DNA from: a virus
DNA: 37,881 bases
Direction: 5' to 3' (one strand)
IMG/VR virus record: IMGVR_UViG_3300030060_002616
Coordinates: 1 to 37,881 of that record
Part shown: piece by piece, positions 15,919 to 22,419 of the stretch
Position numbering within the stretch: the first letter of the stretch is position 1
Layout of the letters: every line of letters starts with the position of its first letter
Position numbers and translations under genes: made by a program
Notes under the pieces: generated by a model
Databases searched by the model: none
What the model saw: the letters and a program-made list of their open reading frames with translations, nothing else
Told to the model about the DNA's origin: nothing

Positions 15919-16365
15919 TCAAAAAGTCTTTATATTTATTTTTGCCCCTGCAAGTTCATAAACATCCGCATATCGTTTTAAAGCCTGTAAACAAACAACC
16001 AAAGAATCATCAGTCAAAATACATCCGCCAGAAGTCAAACTTAAAGCATCTAGTGTTGATCTTACAACTTTATCAATATCTCCATTGCTTTTACTTGTGC
16101 AATATCTAGGGGCGCTATGTTTTAACTTTTGACTATTACGCCCTGTTCCATAATGCCCTTTAGGGCGTGGAAATATAAATTCAACAGAAACACACACAGG
16201 CTCATCGAAAGGCTTGCCAGAATACGCTTCAAGCGCCGCGTGGATTATATCCTGTCTCCAAGGTTTAACTTTTTTACTTGATTCCATCAACGCCCCATAT
16301 CGCGTTAAAGTTTTTGAACCCTGCGGCGCCGGCAAACCTACAACACGAAATTCAAGTTTTTTCAA
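15919..16365 (-). CDS. rusA: RusA-family Holliday junction resolvase
   Basis: The enzyme cuts four-way DNA junctions made by recombination or replication. It has 148 residues from a TTG at 16365. Family marks are FRVVGLPAPQGSKT at the N-terminus, SVEFIFPRPKGHYGTGRN, and the catalytic aspartates in GDIDKVVRSTLDAL and CILTDDS. I chose the TTG because it overlaps the upstream nuclease stop (TTGA) and is preceded by AGGAA. An ATG at 16422 would add 19 residues inside that gene. Confidence 0.88.
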   Translation of the reverse strand: MKKLEFRVVGLPAPQGSKTLTRYGALMESSKKVKPWRQDIIHAALEAYSGKPFDEPVCVSVEFIFPRPKGHYGTGRNSQKLKHSAPRYCTSKSNGDIDKVVRSTLDALSLTSGGCILTDDSLVVCLQALKRYADVYELAGAKINIKTF

Positions 16366-16991
16366 AATGTTTCCTGTTTTGCTTGAAACTTTTCCCAAGC
16401 CTGACGCCATTCCCTCGTGCAAAGTTCAACTTCTTGATCTTCTCCAATCACGCATTTATTCGGCTTTGCCCAGATTGTTTTACATACATCAGGTTTTATA
16501 TCCCGATGAATTTTCAAAGCGTCTACATAGCTTCCAAGCTGCGCGTTTGTTGAATATGGCTTTGCGTATTTGTTTCCTTGAGTTTTCAAATCAATAAGCA
16601 TAATCTTTTTTTCTTTGTTGTCATACCCAAGAAGATCTAGTTGACCGCCGACAGATTTTTCAAGATCGCAAAGCATAAATTCAACGCCCCAAGGTTCAAA
16701 GTTTTGCCAAAAATCCAAACTTAAAAGCGGTTCAATCCAATCTTTATAATCGCCCATGTCAGGCTTATCATTACCTAACATTTTTTGCTGTAAACAATAA
16801 TGCGCTGTTACGCCGCGCGGTTCCCATTTATGACGCCACCTTTCAATATTTTCTAACTGTTCAGGTGTTTTTGTATTACAAACCTGAGTTGTTGAATAAG
16901 CAAGAATTTCGCCTGTAGGTTCCCAAATATATTTATGGGTTTTTTCGATGCGTCCTATTGGAAGCGGTTTAATTAATGATTTTGTTTTCAT
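16362..16991 (-). CDS. PD-(D/E)XK exonuclease, RecB/Cas4-like
   Basis: A 209-residue nuclease. The core motif is D119 in GGQLDLLGY, then D134-L-K136 in MLIDLKTQG, followed by the QxxxY signature in NAQLGSYVDAL (about 148-155). E104 in GVEFML could be an extra metal ligand. This matches the RecB-like exonuclease family, which in phages generates single-stranded tails for the annealing protein. The next genes are RusA, the Rad52-like protein and the SSB-like protein, forming one recombination module. Confidence 0.82.
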   Translation of the reverse strand: MKTKSLIKPLPIGRIEKTHKYIWEPTGEILAYSTTQVCNTKTPEQLENIERWRHKWEPRGVTAHYCLQQKMLGNDKPDMGDYKDWIEPLLSLDFWQNFEPWGVEFMLCDLEKSVGGQLDLLGYDNKEKKIMLIDLKTQGNKYAKPYSTNAQLGSYVDALKIHRDIKPDVCKTIWAKPNKCVIGEDQEVELCTREWRQAWEKFQAKQETF

Positions 16992-17085
16992 TTGTTTTTT
17001 TTGTTTTTTGCCAAAAAGTAATTAAAATTTTTAATTCTTCAATTCTTTTTTTGGCGTTTTCTGTTTGTTCTGTTTTGTAACTCAT
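16969..17085 (-). CDS. Very small Lys-rich protein
   Basis: A 38-codon frame (MSYKTEQTENAKKRIEELKI onward) with a short helix. Its ATG overlaps the upstream TGA by four bases (ATGA), and its end overlaps the nuclease start by 23 bases. Overlaps of this kind run through the whole operon, which supports it, but the gene is short and Lys-rich and may be chance. Confidence 0.42.
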   Translation of the reverse strand: MSYKTEQTENAKKRIEELKILITFWQKTKKTNENKIIN

Positions 17086-17354
17086 TGCTTATCAAAGTCT
17101 CTTGGATCATTTATTTGAACTTTTTCTTCAATAAGATTTTCTCTTGCAAGGTTTCGATGTTTTACACCTTGATAGCCTTTCGGGAAAAGTGATTTTTCAC
17201 TATTACATTCATCCTCGACTCTTTGCCATCCCTGACTTTTTTTATCAAGATCAGTCAAAGTCCACATCGGAAAATTTGGATTAGTAGGGTTTTTCTTAAG
17301 TAGTCCTTTTTTTAATGTCAAAATGACAGAAGATAAATTTGTTAGTCTTTCCAT
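17082..17354 (-). CDS. Protein of the early operon, function unknown
   Basis: A 90-residue soluble protein, basic in the first third (SSVILTLKKGLLKKNPTNPN), with FPMWTLTDLDKKSQGWQRVE in the middle and a charged tail. I do not recognise it. It starts at the last base of the previous gene's stop and leads into the recombination genes. Confidence 0.65.
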   Translation of the reverse strand: MERLTNLSSVILTLKKGLLKKNPTNPNFPMWTLTDLDKKSQGWQRVEDECNSEKSLFPKGYQGVKHRNLARENLIEEKVQINDPRDFDKQ

Positions 17355-17635
17355 TATTTAGAACCTTTTGTTTTAAGATAATCTTCATAACACTCTTGTA
17401 AATATTGCCCGTAATAATCTTGAATTGCAAGAAATATATTTTTTGTTAAAGAATTAGTATCTTTAAAATCAAAATTAATTAATTCATCAATATCAAGCAA
17501 ACAACCATATTTTTGGTCATCGCCATCATTTTTGTATGTAAGTTCAAATCTAGGAAGACCATCAGACCATGAAAATGGATTTGCTTCAAGACAAATACTT
17601 ACTTTTTGTTTTTCGTGATAAAGCATATTAGTCAT
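17354..17635 (-). CDS. Protein of the early operon, function unknown
   Basis: A 93-residue acidic protein (MTNMLYHEKQKVSICLEANP onward), with DIDELINFDFKD and IQDYYGQYLQECYEDYLK in the C-terminal half. I do not recognise it. The ATG at 17635 overlaps the upstream stop by eight bases. An in-frame TTG at 17644 is less likely. Confidence 0.68.
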   Translation of the reverse strand: MTNMLYHEKQKVSICLEANPFSWSDGLPRFELTYKNDGDDQKYGCLLDIDELINFDFKDTNSLTKNIFLAIQDYYGQYLQECYEDYLKTKGSK

Positions 17636-18260
17636 TTTTAACAACCTTTAATGAAGGCCAGTTTTGTTCGCTTGCCTTGAATACTTTTGACTGTGGGTGA
17701 TTCATCGGCTGTTCTTTGTTGTATTCGTTATTAGGTTTATATACATCCTTGTAGCCCCTGATAATTGCCATTTCTAGCGCCTTGATTTGCTCCTGATGCG
17801 TAAACCTCCGCAACTTTCTAAATATGCGCTCTGCGACCGCCTGCGTACAAGTAGCTTTTTTCTTATGTCTTATCGGCCACCATTCAACAATTAAATCCGC
17901 ATGCATTTGTAAATCTTGCGGGATATATTCTTTTTTAATGTTAGGACTGGCAAACAAATCTTTTTTTGATTTTTTTATCGTTTTTTTCTTCTCTTTATCC
18001 TTATATATAATAGTAGAGAATTTATCTGCGCTTTGTTCTTTGTTTTTCTTCTCTTCTTGTTCTTTTTTTAAATTGTTTGTCTCAAGTGAACTTTGTTCGC
18101 TTGATAAATTCAGGGTAACATATGGAGTCAACCCCCCTGCGGCCTGAGATAGTATTTCGTTGATAAATGCAGTCATAGATAGATGTTTTGGTTTAATTTC
18201 GTTTAGTTGGTTCATGATAGGTACCATAATTTGTACACGCGATGGACGTTTTGTGGTCAT
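17628..18260 (-). CDS. Ribbon-helix-helix protein with replication-initiator-like C-terminus
   Basis: A 210-residue protein. Residues 4-42 (RPSRVQIMVPIMNQLNEI, then HLSMTAFINEILSQA) fit a ribbon-helix-helix DNA-binding domain. Residues ~55-110 are a Glu/Lys-rich linker. Residues 123-180 (LIVEWWPIRHKKKATCTQAV, then RIFRKLRRF) resemble the compact helical domain at the end of some phage replication initiators. Three TTGTACA sites exactly 33 bp apart straddle its promoter and start, so it is probably self-regulated, or binds an origin there. I chose the ATG at 18260, which abuts the middle site. This is the only replication-initiator candidate in the genome. Confidence 0.65.
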   Translation of the reverse strand: MTTKRPSRVQIMVPIMNQLNEIKPKHLSMTAFINEILSQAAGGLTPYVTLNLSSEQSSLETNNLKKEQEEKKNKEQSADKFSTIIYKDKEKKKTIKKSKKDLFASPNIKKEYIPQDLQMHADLIVEWWPIRHKKKATCTQAVAERIFRKLRRFTHQEQIKALEMAIIRGYKDVYKPNNEYNKEQPMNHPQSKVFKASEQNWPSLKVVKND

Positions 18261-18304
18261 AAATTGTACATAAAGTAAACATATCATGGCAGTAAATTGT
18301 ACAT
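18227..18304. promoter_or_regulatory. Three phased TTGTACA sites (operator or iterons)
   Basis: TTGTACA occurs at 18231, 18264 and 18297, each step exactly 33 bp, about three helical turns. The flanks also agree: roughly GGYCATAAA before each core. One site lies in the spacer between -35 and -10, one at the start codon, and one inside the first codons. Repeated sites on one helix face suit a ribbon-helix-helix repressor or a replication initiator. Confidence 0.75.
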
Positions 18305-18310
18305 TGTCAA
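18282..18310 (-). promoter_or_regulatory. Promoter of the ribbon-helix-helix gene
   Basis: On the minus strand, TTGACA (18305-18310) is followed after 17-18 bases by ATGATA/TGATAT. A TTGTACA site occupies the spacer, so binding there should block RNA polymerase. Unlike the nine strong early promoters, its -10 is not consensus. Confidence 0.6.
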
Positions 18311-18340
18311 TATTTACAGTTTTACAATCTGTTATATTTT

Positions 18341-18475
18341 CTATTCTTTTTTAAAATCGCATTTGTGTTCTTTTAAATCGACATCGACCCAATATGCGCC
18401 GTTATAAACAACCCACATTTGCCTTTCTTTATCAAATTCAATTTGACCCGCTTTTGGTTTTTTTTCTTCCTTCAT
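18341..18475 (-). CDS. Small Trp/Tyr-rich protein, function unknown
   Basis: A 44-residue protein (MKEEKKPKAGQIEFDKERQM onward) with WVVYNGAYWVDVDL. The ATG overlaps the upstream TGA in ATGA, consistent with coupling. It lies between two ribbon-helix-helix genes. No known motif. Confidence 0.6.
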   Translation of the reverse strand: MKEEKKPKAGQIEFDKERQMWVVYNGAYWVDVDLKEHKCDFKKE

Positions 18476-18654
18476 TCAACCTGATAATCTTCTGCTGTTT
18501 CTTTTTCGAACTTATCTCTTAAAAAACAACTTAAGGTTTTGTTTTCTATTGTTGCTCTGATTTTAAGTTCTTTCTTTACTGCGGGTCTTACGGCAACCTG
18601 TATTACTTCTGAATAAAGGTTCTCGCGTTCTGTTCCCTTTTCCCTGTTAGCCAT
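18472..18654 (-). CDS. Ribbon-helix-helix regulator (CopG/Arc type)
   Basis: A 60-residue protein. Residues 17-50 (VIQVAVRPAVKKELKIRA, then NKTLSCFLRDKFEKE) show the strand-helix-helix pattern of CopG/Arc regulators. It has a good ribosome site (AGGAGGT) upstream and is the third gene of the operon from the 19154 promoter. It may control the early genes. Confidence 0.7.
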   Translation of the reverse strand: MANREKGTERENLYSEVIQVAVRPAVKKELKIRATIENKTLSCFLRDKFEKETAEDYQVE

Positions 18655-18840
18655 TTACTGAACCTCCTGTAAAGTGTAAGTAAGTGTTTGTGTTTGCAAG
18701 TATCCTTGCCATCTATCCTCTAAAACTTTTGTAATTTTGTAGCCAAGTCTCCACATTGCGTGACGATCTTGAATTTCAAAAATTGCACCATCAGTAAATG
18801 TATGATCGTAAGTTTTAACAATAGTTTTTGTTTTTTCCAT
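18655..18840 (-). CDS. Small protein, function unknown
   Basis: A 61-residue protein (MEKTKTIVKTYDHTFTDGAI onward), probably a small beta-barrel, with RWQGYLQTQTLTYTLQEVQ at the end. It has a strong AAGGAGG ribosome site and is second in the operon. Confidence 0.7.
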   Translation of the reverse strand: MEKTKTIVKTYDHTFTDGAIFEIQDRHAMWRLGYKITKVLEDRWQGYLQTQTLTYTLQEVQ

Positions 18841-18853
18841 TGTTTAATCCTCC

Positions 18854-19096
18854 TTAAAAATCAATTGCCATTGCTTGAGCAAGATGTCTCAAGAAATGAT
18901 GAATGTCGCCGTTTAAGCAATCAATCTGTCTGATGATACCCTCGATTTTTTTAGCTTCATCAGCTTGTGTTCTCTTGATCTTGGCAACAACCATTTCAGT
19001 CTCGATCAAATTCATTGTTCCGTTAGGAGCGGCAACTTCATAAACCTGATTATCAAGCTGTTTTTCGTTAAAGTATGTGTTGAAGAAAGTGTTCAT
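18854..19096 (-). CDS. First gene of the long early operon, function unknown
   Basis: An 80-residue helical protein (MNTFFNTYFNEKQLDNQVYE onward) with ADEAKKIEGIIRQIDCLNGD. It follows a consensus promoter and the C/A-rich leader AAACAAACCAAACCAA, with no Shine-Dalgarno site. It heads the operon that runs down to the SSB-like gene at 14627. Confidence 0.75.
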   Translation of the reverse strand: MNTFFNTYFNEKQLDNQVYEVAAPNGTMNLIETEMVVAKIKRTQADEAKKIEGIIRQIDCLNGDIHHFLRHLAQAMAIDF

Positions 19097-19125
19097 TTGG
19101 TTTGGTTTGTTTCGCTTACATTCTT

Positions 19126-19154
19126 ATTATAATAAAATTAAATTGATTTGTCAA
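19126..19154 (-). promoter_or_regulatory. Consensus early promoter (family of nine)
   Basis: TTGACA (19149-19154), 17 bases, TATAAT (19126-19131), both exact on the minus strand. It drives the 19096 gene and probably the long early operon down to 14627. Confidence 0.85.
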
Positions 19155-19170
19155 CAATTATATTAAGATT

Positions 19171-19192
19171 AAAAGGGCTAATTATTTAGCCC
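19171..19192 (-). terminator. Intrinsic terminator after the 19351 gene
   Basis: On the minus strand GGGCTAA-4-TTAGCCC (19175-19192) is followed by TTTT. The hairpin overlaps the stop codon of the 57-residue gene and precedes the next promoter. Confidence 0.7.
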
Positions 19193-19351
19193 ATATTTTT
19201 CACATAATTTTTGAAGTTTTTTACTTGGTCGATATGTATATTTTTCAACATATCCATTTTCATAAAGATTTTCAATACGAACTCTGCCGTTTTTAAGTGG
19301 AGTTCTTTTTTCTTCGATGATGACAATTTTTTCGCCGTTTTTAAATCTCAT
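19178..19351 (-). CDS. Small basic protein in its own promoter-terminator cassette
   Basis: A 57-residue protein (MRFKNGEKIVIIEEKRTPLK onward) with ENGYVEKYTYRPSKKLQKL in the second half, likely a small beta fold. It has its own consensus promoter, the C/A-rich leader ACAAAACCAATAAAACCA, and a terminator at its stop. It is too short to be picked up by size-based gene calls. Confidence 0.68.
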   Translation of the reverse strand: MRFKNGEKIVIIEEKRTPLKNGRVRIENLYENGYVEKYTYRPSKKLQKLCEKYGLNN

Positions 19352-19377
19352 TGGTTTTATTGGTTTTGTACAATCTT

Positions 19378-19406
19378 ATTATAATAAAATTAATCTAAGT
19401 TGTCAA
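19378..19406 (-). promoter_or_regulatory. Consensus early promoter (family of nine)
   Basis: TTGACA (19401-19406), 17 bases, TATAAT (19378-19383). It lies 7 bases from the T-run of the preceding terminator and drives the 19351 gene. Confidence 0.85.
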
Positions 19407-19412
19407 GCTACT

Positions 19413-19434
19413 AAAAAACCCCCTAAAAAGGGGG
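19413..19434 (-). terminator. Intrinsic terminator after the 19769 gene
   Basis: On the minus strand CCCCC-6-GGGGG (19419-19434) is followed by six T (19413-19418). It separates two cassettes. Confidence 0.85.
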
Positions 19435-19442
19435 CGATTAAT

Positions 19443-19769
19443 TTAGTCATAGCTGTCATATATTTTTGCTGTTCCATCCCAAGGTTCAATTATTCCCCAA
19501 TAATTTTCGAATGCATATTCCTGATCTTTCCAGTTTTTAACGCGTTTATGAAATACACCGCCTTTTGCAATATCAACGGGAATTTTACGACCCGCTTGGC
19601 CGTAGCCATCATGTTCGATTAATTGGCTTTCTATTTCTTGTAGCCATACAGTTTTGTTTGTTCTTCTCATAACTTTATAGAAAGTTGGAATTTGCATTGT
19701 GCAACCGCCGTTACAATATGCAATTTGCCCGACTTCGAATCTTGTTGGTTGAATTACTTTTGTTTCCAT
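19443..19769 (-). CDS. Conserved phage protein, function unknown
   Basis: A 108-residue protein. TFYKVMRRTNKTVWLQEI near residues 29-46 resembles a family of phage and mobile-element proteins with a YDQTNVDFYQVVKRT-type core. Two cysteines in YCNGGC could bind metal. It is beta-rich. I chose the ATG at 19769, directly after the C/A-rich leader; the longer frame from 19796 would start inside the -10 element. It has its own promoter and terminator. Confidence 0.72.
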   Translation of the reverse strand: METKVIQPTRFEVGQIAYCNGGCTMQIPTFYKVMRRTNKTVWLQEIESQLIEHDGYGQAGRKIPVDIAKGGVFHKRVKNWKDQEYAFENYWGIIEPWDGTAKIYDSYD

Positions 19770-19795
19770 TTGTTTGATTGGTTTGGTACATATCA

Positions 19796-19824
19796 ATTAT
19801 ATTATAATTAAATTATATTGTCAA
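19796..19824 (-). promoter_or_regulatory. Consensus early promoter (family of nine)
   Basis: TTGACA (19819-19824), 17 bases, TATAAT (19796-19801), driving the 19769 gene. Leader: ACCAAACCAATCAAACAA. Confidence 0.85.
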
Positions 19825-19885
19825 CAATCTTACTAAGATTAATTTTTATTATTTGCTAAACTTATAAAATCCTTACCTTTTCAAT

Positions 19886-20104
19886 ATGCCAGAACTTGTC
19901 GGGCAACGTTATCAACTAGGCCAACGCGTCAAAAAAGTTTCTTTCACTTCTTCAAATATTCCCAAGCGATACACAAGCGGAAAAATTATAGAAGTATTTA
20001 CAAAACAAAATAGTCTAGGTTTCAAGCATCAGTACTATAGGGTTCAATGGGATGACAAAAGAACATCAGAACACGCGCAACACACATTAAAGCCTTTGGA
20101 ATAA
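19886..20104 (+). CDS. Small SH3-like protein, function unknown
   Basis: A 72-residue plus-strand protein (MPELVGQRYQLGQRVKKVSF onward) ending YYRVQWDDKRTSEHAQHTL. The alternating strand pattern with GKIIEV suggests a small barrel. It is a lone plus-strand gene between minus-strand early genes, and its end overlaps the convergent 20323-20087 gene by 18 bases. The start has no Shine-Dalgarno. Confidence 0.65.
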   Translation: MPELVGQRYQLGQRVKKVSFTSSNIPKRYTSGKIIEVFTKQNSLGFKHQYYRVQWDDKRTSEHAQHTLKPLE

Positions 20105-20323
20105 TTCTTGCGGGATTCTATTTAATTGAATTGTTTTAAAATATCTAAATCTTTTGCGTTCAATATCTCTCAACATTTCAGCTTTACTAACTGTCTCTTT
20201 AAATTCTGTTATCCCATTAAATGTTCCTATACGAAAGAAAAGATCAGGCTGACCTTTTATTGGGAAGAAGTCAACCTGATATGAACCGCAAGGAGAAAGC
20301 AAAGAAGGGGTTTCAATAATCAT
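20087..20323 (-). CDS. Small protein, function unknown
   Basis: A 78-residue protein (MIIETPSLLSPCGSYQVDFF onward) with a charged middle (KAEMLRDIERKRFRYFKTI). The ATG shares its A with the upstream TGA (TGATG), so coupling is likely. No known motif. Confidence 0.65.
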   Translation of the reverse strand: MIIETPSLLSPCGSYQVDFFPIKGQPDLFFRIGTFNGITEFKETVSKAEMLRDIERKRFRYFKTIQLNRIPQELFQRL

Positions 20324-20640
20324 CAATAATGGCAAGGGCTATATTTGCAATTCCAATCTAATTCATCGCCTTCTTCCATCAACAAATCTTCAGGGATCAT
20401 GTAATTTGGATTGCTACAGAATTTATCGCCATCCCATCCTTCAACAACATTATCAAATTTTTTAATGCCCTCTAATTTCATCAAAAAATCAATTGCTTCA
20501 AGTCTTATTTCATAGTGAATGTTGCCATATTTCATTTCGACAAAGTATCCAAACTCATCACCTTTTTTGTATTCAAAGTAATAGTTTGTGTTGTTTAGAT
20601 TATCGCCGAATTTAATTGTGAAAGTTTTTTGAAATAACAT
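20323..20640 (-). CDS. Early protein, function unknown
   Basis: A 105-residue acidic protein (MLFQKTFTIKFGDNLNNTNY onward), beta-rich at the start, with YEIRLEAIDFLMKLEGIKKF in the middle and a Cys pair near the end (WNCKYSPCHY). It follows a consensus promoter and the leader GCAAACCAAACAAACCA. Confidence 0.72.
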   Translation of the reverse strand: MLFQKTFTIKFGDNLNNTNYYFEYKKGDEFGYFVEMKYGNIHYEIRLEAIDFLMKLEGIKKFDNVVEGWDGDKFCSNPNYMIPEDLLMEEGDELDWNCKYSPCHY

Positions 20641-20667
20641 TGGTTTGTTTGGTTTGCTTACAAATTA

Positions 20668-20696
20668 ATTATAATATAATTGATTAGTATTGTCAA
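20668..20696 (-). promoter_or_regulatory. Consensus early promoter (family of nine)
   Basis: TTGACA (20691-20696), 17 bases, TATAAT (20668-20673). Its -35 begins right after the stop codon of the small membrane protein gene at 20697. It drives 20640 and 20323. Confidence 0.85.
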
Positions 20697-20828
20697 CTAT
20701 CTTTTTATATCTTTTCTATATCTATTTATGTAATTATTCCCTTTTTGCAAAAAGAATTTATATAAAGCAAAAGAACAAATTAAATAAATAATAATTGCAA
20801 TCAAAGATGCAAAAAGTGCAAAAATCAT
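20697..20828 (-). CDS. Single-span membrane micro-protein
   Basis: A 43-residue protein with one membrane segment at residues 2-25 (IFALFASLIAIIIYLICSF) and a basic tail (NRYRKDIKR). Its ATG overlaps the upstream stop in ATGA, which supports expression. It lies last in the operon from the 22390 promoter. Such proteins often modify the host membrane or help lysis, but nothing here fixes the role. Confidence 0.62.
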   Translation of the reverse strand: MIFALFASLIAIIIYLICSFALYKFFLQKGNNYINRYRKDIKR

Positions 20829-21187
20829 CTTTTATTTTCCCAATCGTTATATTCTTCAAACAAATATCCATCAGAATTTGCACCCTCTGTAATAGCAGCA
20901 AGCGCCGCATCCCTAATATTCCCCTCAACCATTTCCGCCAGTATTTTTAAACTTCCCAAACTTTCCAGTTTTCTTTGTATCTGTGAAATTTTTTTTGATG
21001 CGTCTTCATAGCCATCTTGCAAATCTCTTGTAGCTTCCTGAAGTTCCTTATCAGCAATTATTTTTTCAGCGTGATTAACGCGATTCAAAGGAGCGCTTTT
21101 TAAATGTTCAGTTTGTCTTGCAATACGCCCACCAATAACCAAAGCCAATAATTGATTAATTGCTTTTAACTGTTCCTGATCTTTCAT
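20825..21187 (-). CDS. Helical early protein, function unknown
   Basis: A 120-residue, mostly helical protein (MKDQEQLKAINQLLALVIGG onward), with coiled-coil-like KKISQIQRKLESLGSLKI and an acidic C-terminus (YLFEEYNDWENKR). It overlaps the coiled-coil gene upstream by four bases and the membrane micro-protein downstream by four bases. Confidence 0.7.
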   Translation of the reverse strand: MKDQEQLKAINQLLALVIGGRIARQTEHLKSAPLNRVNHAEKIIADKELQEATRDLQDGYEDASKKISQIQRKLESLGSLKILAEMVEGNIRDAALAAITEGANSDGYLFEEYNDWENKR

Positions 21188-21924
21188 GAATCCTCCTTTT
21201 GTAAAATGTTTTTCAAGCCTGATTTAATCAAGCCTTCTTTATAAACTTCTGCCCTTTTATCAATTTCTTCTTGCATCGCATCTATCGTTTTTAATTTTTC
21301 TTGTAAGTCATATTTTTCTCTTTCTAATATATGTATTCGTTCCTTCATATCTTCAAGAATATTTTGGTTTTCGTCATGTTTATTTTTATAATGATTTAGT
21401 TGTAAAACGTGTTGCCGAAGTAACTTATCATAATTTTTTGATAAAGCTTCGCGACTATTTTTTATAGCCTTCTTATTTTCAACTTTTAGTAATTTAAGAC
21501 GTTTTTTATATTGCTCTCCTTGTGCTTTTAATCCTTTTTTTTCTCTATTTTTAAGCATTATATTTTCCTCTCTTGTATATTGGGCTAACAGTTGATAATG
21601 TCTTATATCTTTTTCTTTTACGACCCTGTGATACCATTTCACCGCCATTTCTTTCTGTTCTCCCTCTTCCATAGAAACAAACATACAATCAATTACATTT
21701 ACAGTTTGACTTCCAGTTTTAAAGTTATGAATCCATTTACTGAGAAAAAACTTAAATTTCTTTAACTGTAAATTAGTTAACTCTTCTCGAACTATTTCAA
21801 GATTACTTTCCCATTCCTGATATTTTTCTACATCATGATCTGGTTCTCTTAGTTTCTTTTCTAAGAACTTAATTCTCATCTTTAAATTAAATTCTTGATC
21901 TTTATAGTCATATCTTTTGTTCAC
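21184..21924 (-). CDS. Long coiled-coil early protein, function unknown
   Basis: A 246-residue protein, almost wholly charged coiled coil (LEKKLREPDHDVEKYQEWES near the start; ILEREKYDLQEKLKTIDAM near the end), interrupted at about 65-90 by a more ordered stretch (IHNFKTGSQTVNVIDCMF). The GTG at 21924 is chosen: it overlaps the stop of the small membrane gene (GTGA) and is preceded by GAGGTG. A farther ATG at 21966 would run back over that gene. No known family. Confidence 0.7.
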   Translation of the reverse strand: MNKRYDYKDQEFNLKMRIKFLEKKLREPDHDVEKYQEWESNLEIVREELTNLQLKKFKFFLSKWIHNFKTGSQTVNVIDCMFVSMEEGEQKEMAVKWYHRVVKEKDIRHYQLLAQYTREENIMLKNREKKGLKAQGEQYKKRLKLLKVENKKAIKNSREALSKNYDKLLRQHVLQLNHYKNKHDENQNILEDMKERIHILEREKYDLQEKLKTIDAMQEEIDKRAEVYKEGLIKSGLKNILQKEDS

Positions 21925-22052
21925 TTCAACACCTCGCAAGCCGCTTGTACATTCCCAACGCGGCAATCGTATTCAGTCATACCTGTCAAAGCATCGCTGA
22001 AGCCCAGATAAAATACACCTGAAGCTGCAAGCATCATTAGAAAATTGCTCAT
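21921..22052 (-). CDS. Small membrane or exported micro-protein
   Basis: A 43-residue protein (MSNFLMMLAASGVFYLGFSD onward) with a hydrophobic N-terminal segment at 3-18, then a polar part with two cysteines (DCRVGNVQAACEV). It has a good ribosome site (AAAGGAG) and an ATGA overlap with the gene before it. It could be a membrane-anchored or exported peptide with one disulfide. Confidence 0.65.
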   Translation of the reverse strand: MSNFLMMLAASGVFYLGFSDALTGMTEYDCRVGNVQAACEVLK

Positions 22053-22333
22053 TGTGCTAACTCCTTTGTTCTTCTTGTCCAATCATGTTCGCACCAAGGT
22101 TTGTCTGTTCCCATCCCTCTATATGGAATAACGTGCTTGGGCATATATTGAAGAATTGCAATCCACTCCTTCAATAAATCATCATTAGTTTGATTTTTAA
22201 AATCATAGTGATAATCTAAAATGCCTTTCTCTTTTAATATCTTTCCAACCTTCATATATGTCTTTGGATAAAAAGCGGCAATACCTCTTAATTCATGTCG
22301 AAATTCATGGTGGTGCCAATAAGCGTTTTTCAT
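22049..22333 (-). CDS. First gene of the 22333-20697 early operon, function unknown
   Basis: A 94-residue His/Tyr-rich protein (MKNAYWHHHEFRHELRGIAA onward) with several His that could bind metal (HHHEFRH, CEHDW), and DLLKEWIAILQYMPKHVIPY in the middle. It follows a consensus promoter and the leader AAACAAACCAATTAAACCAA. No family recognised. Confidence 0.72.
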   Translation of the reverse strand: MKNAYWHHHEFRHELRGIAAFYPKTYMKVGKILKEKGILDYHYDFKNQTNDDLLKEWIAILQYMPKHVIPYRGMGTDKPWCEHDWTRRTKELAQ

Positions 22334-22361
22334 TTGGTTTAATTGGTTTGTTTACAATTTA

Positions 22362-22390
22362 ATTATAATATAATTATTTTAAGATGTCAA
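22362..22390 (-). promoter_or_regulatory. Consensus early promoter (family of nine)
   Basis: TTGACA (22385-22390), 17 bases, TATAAT (22362-22367). It drives the five-gene operon 22333-20697. The divergent plus-strand gene at 22420 begins 30 bases away. Confidence 0.85.
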
Positions 22391-22419
22391 CTCTTAAATT
22401 AATGATATATATTTAAAAT

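Noticed and set aside
19317-19622. Plus-strand open frame opposite the 19351 and 19769 cassettes
   Set aside because: It runs antisense across a terminator and a consensus promoter and covers the 19443-19769 gene. The minus-strand frames have promoters, leaders and terminators; this one has none.
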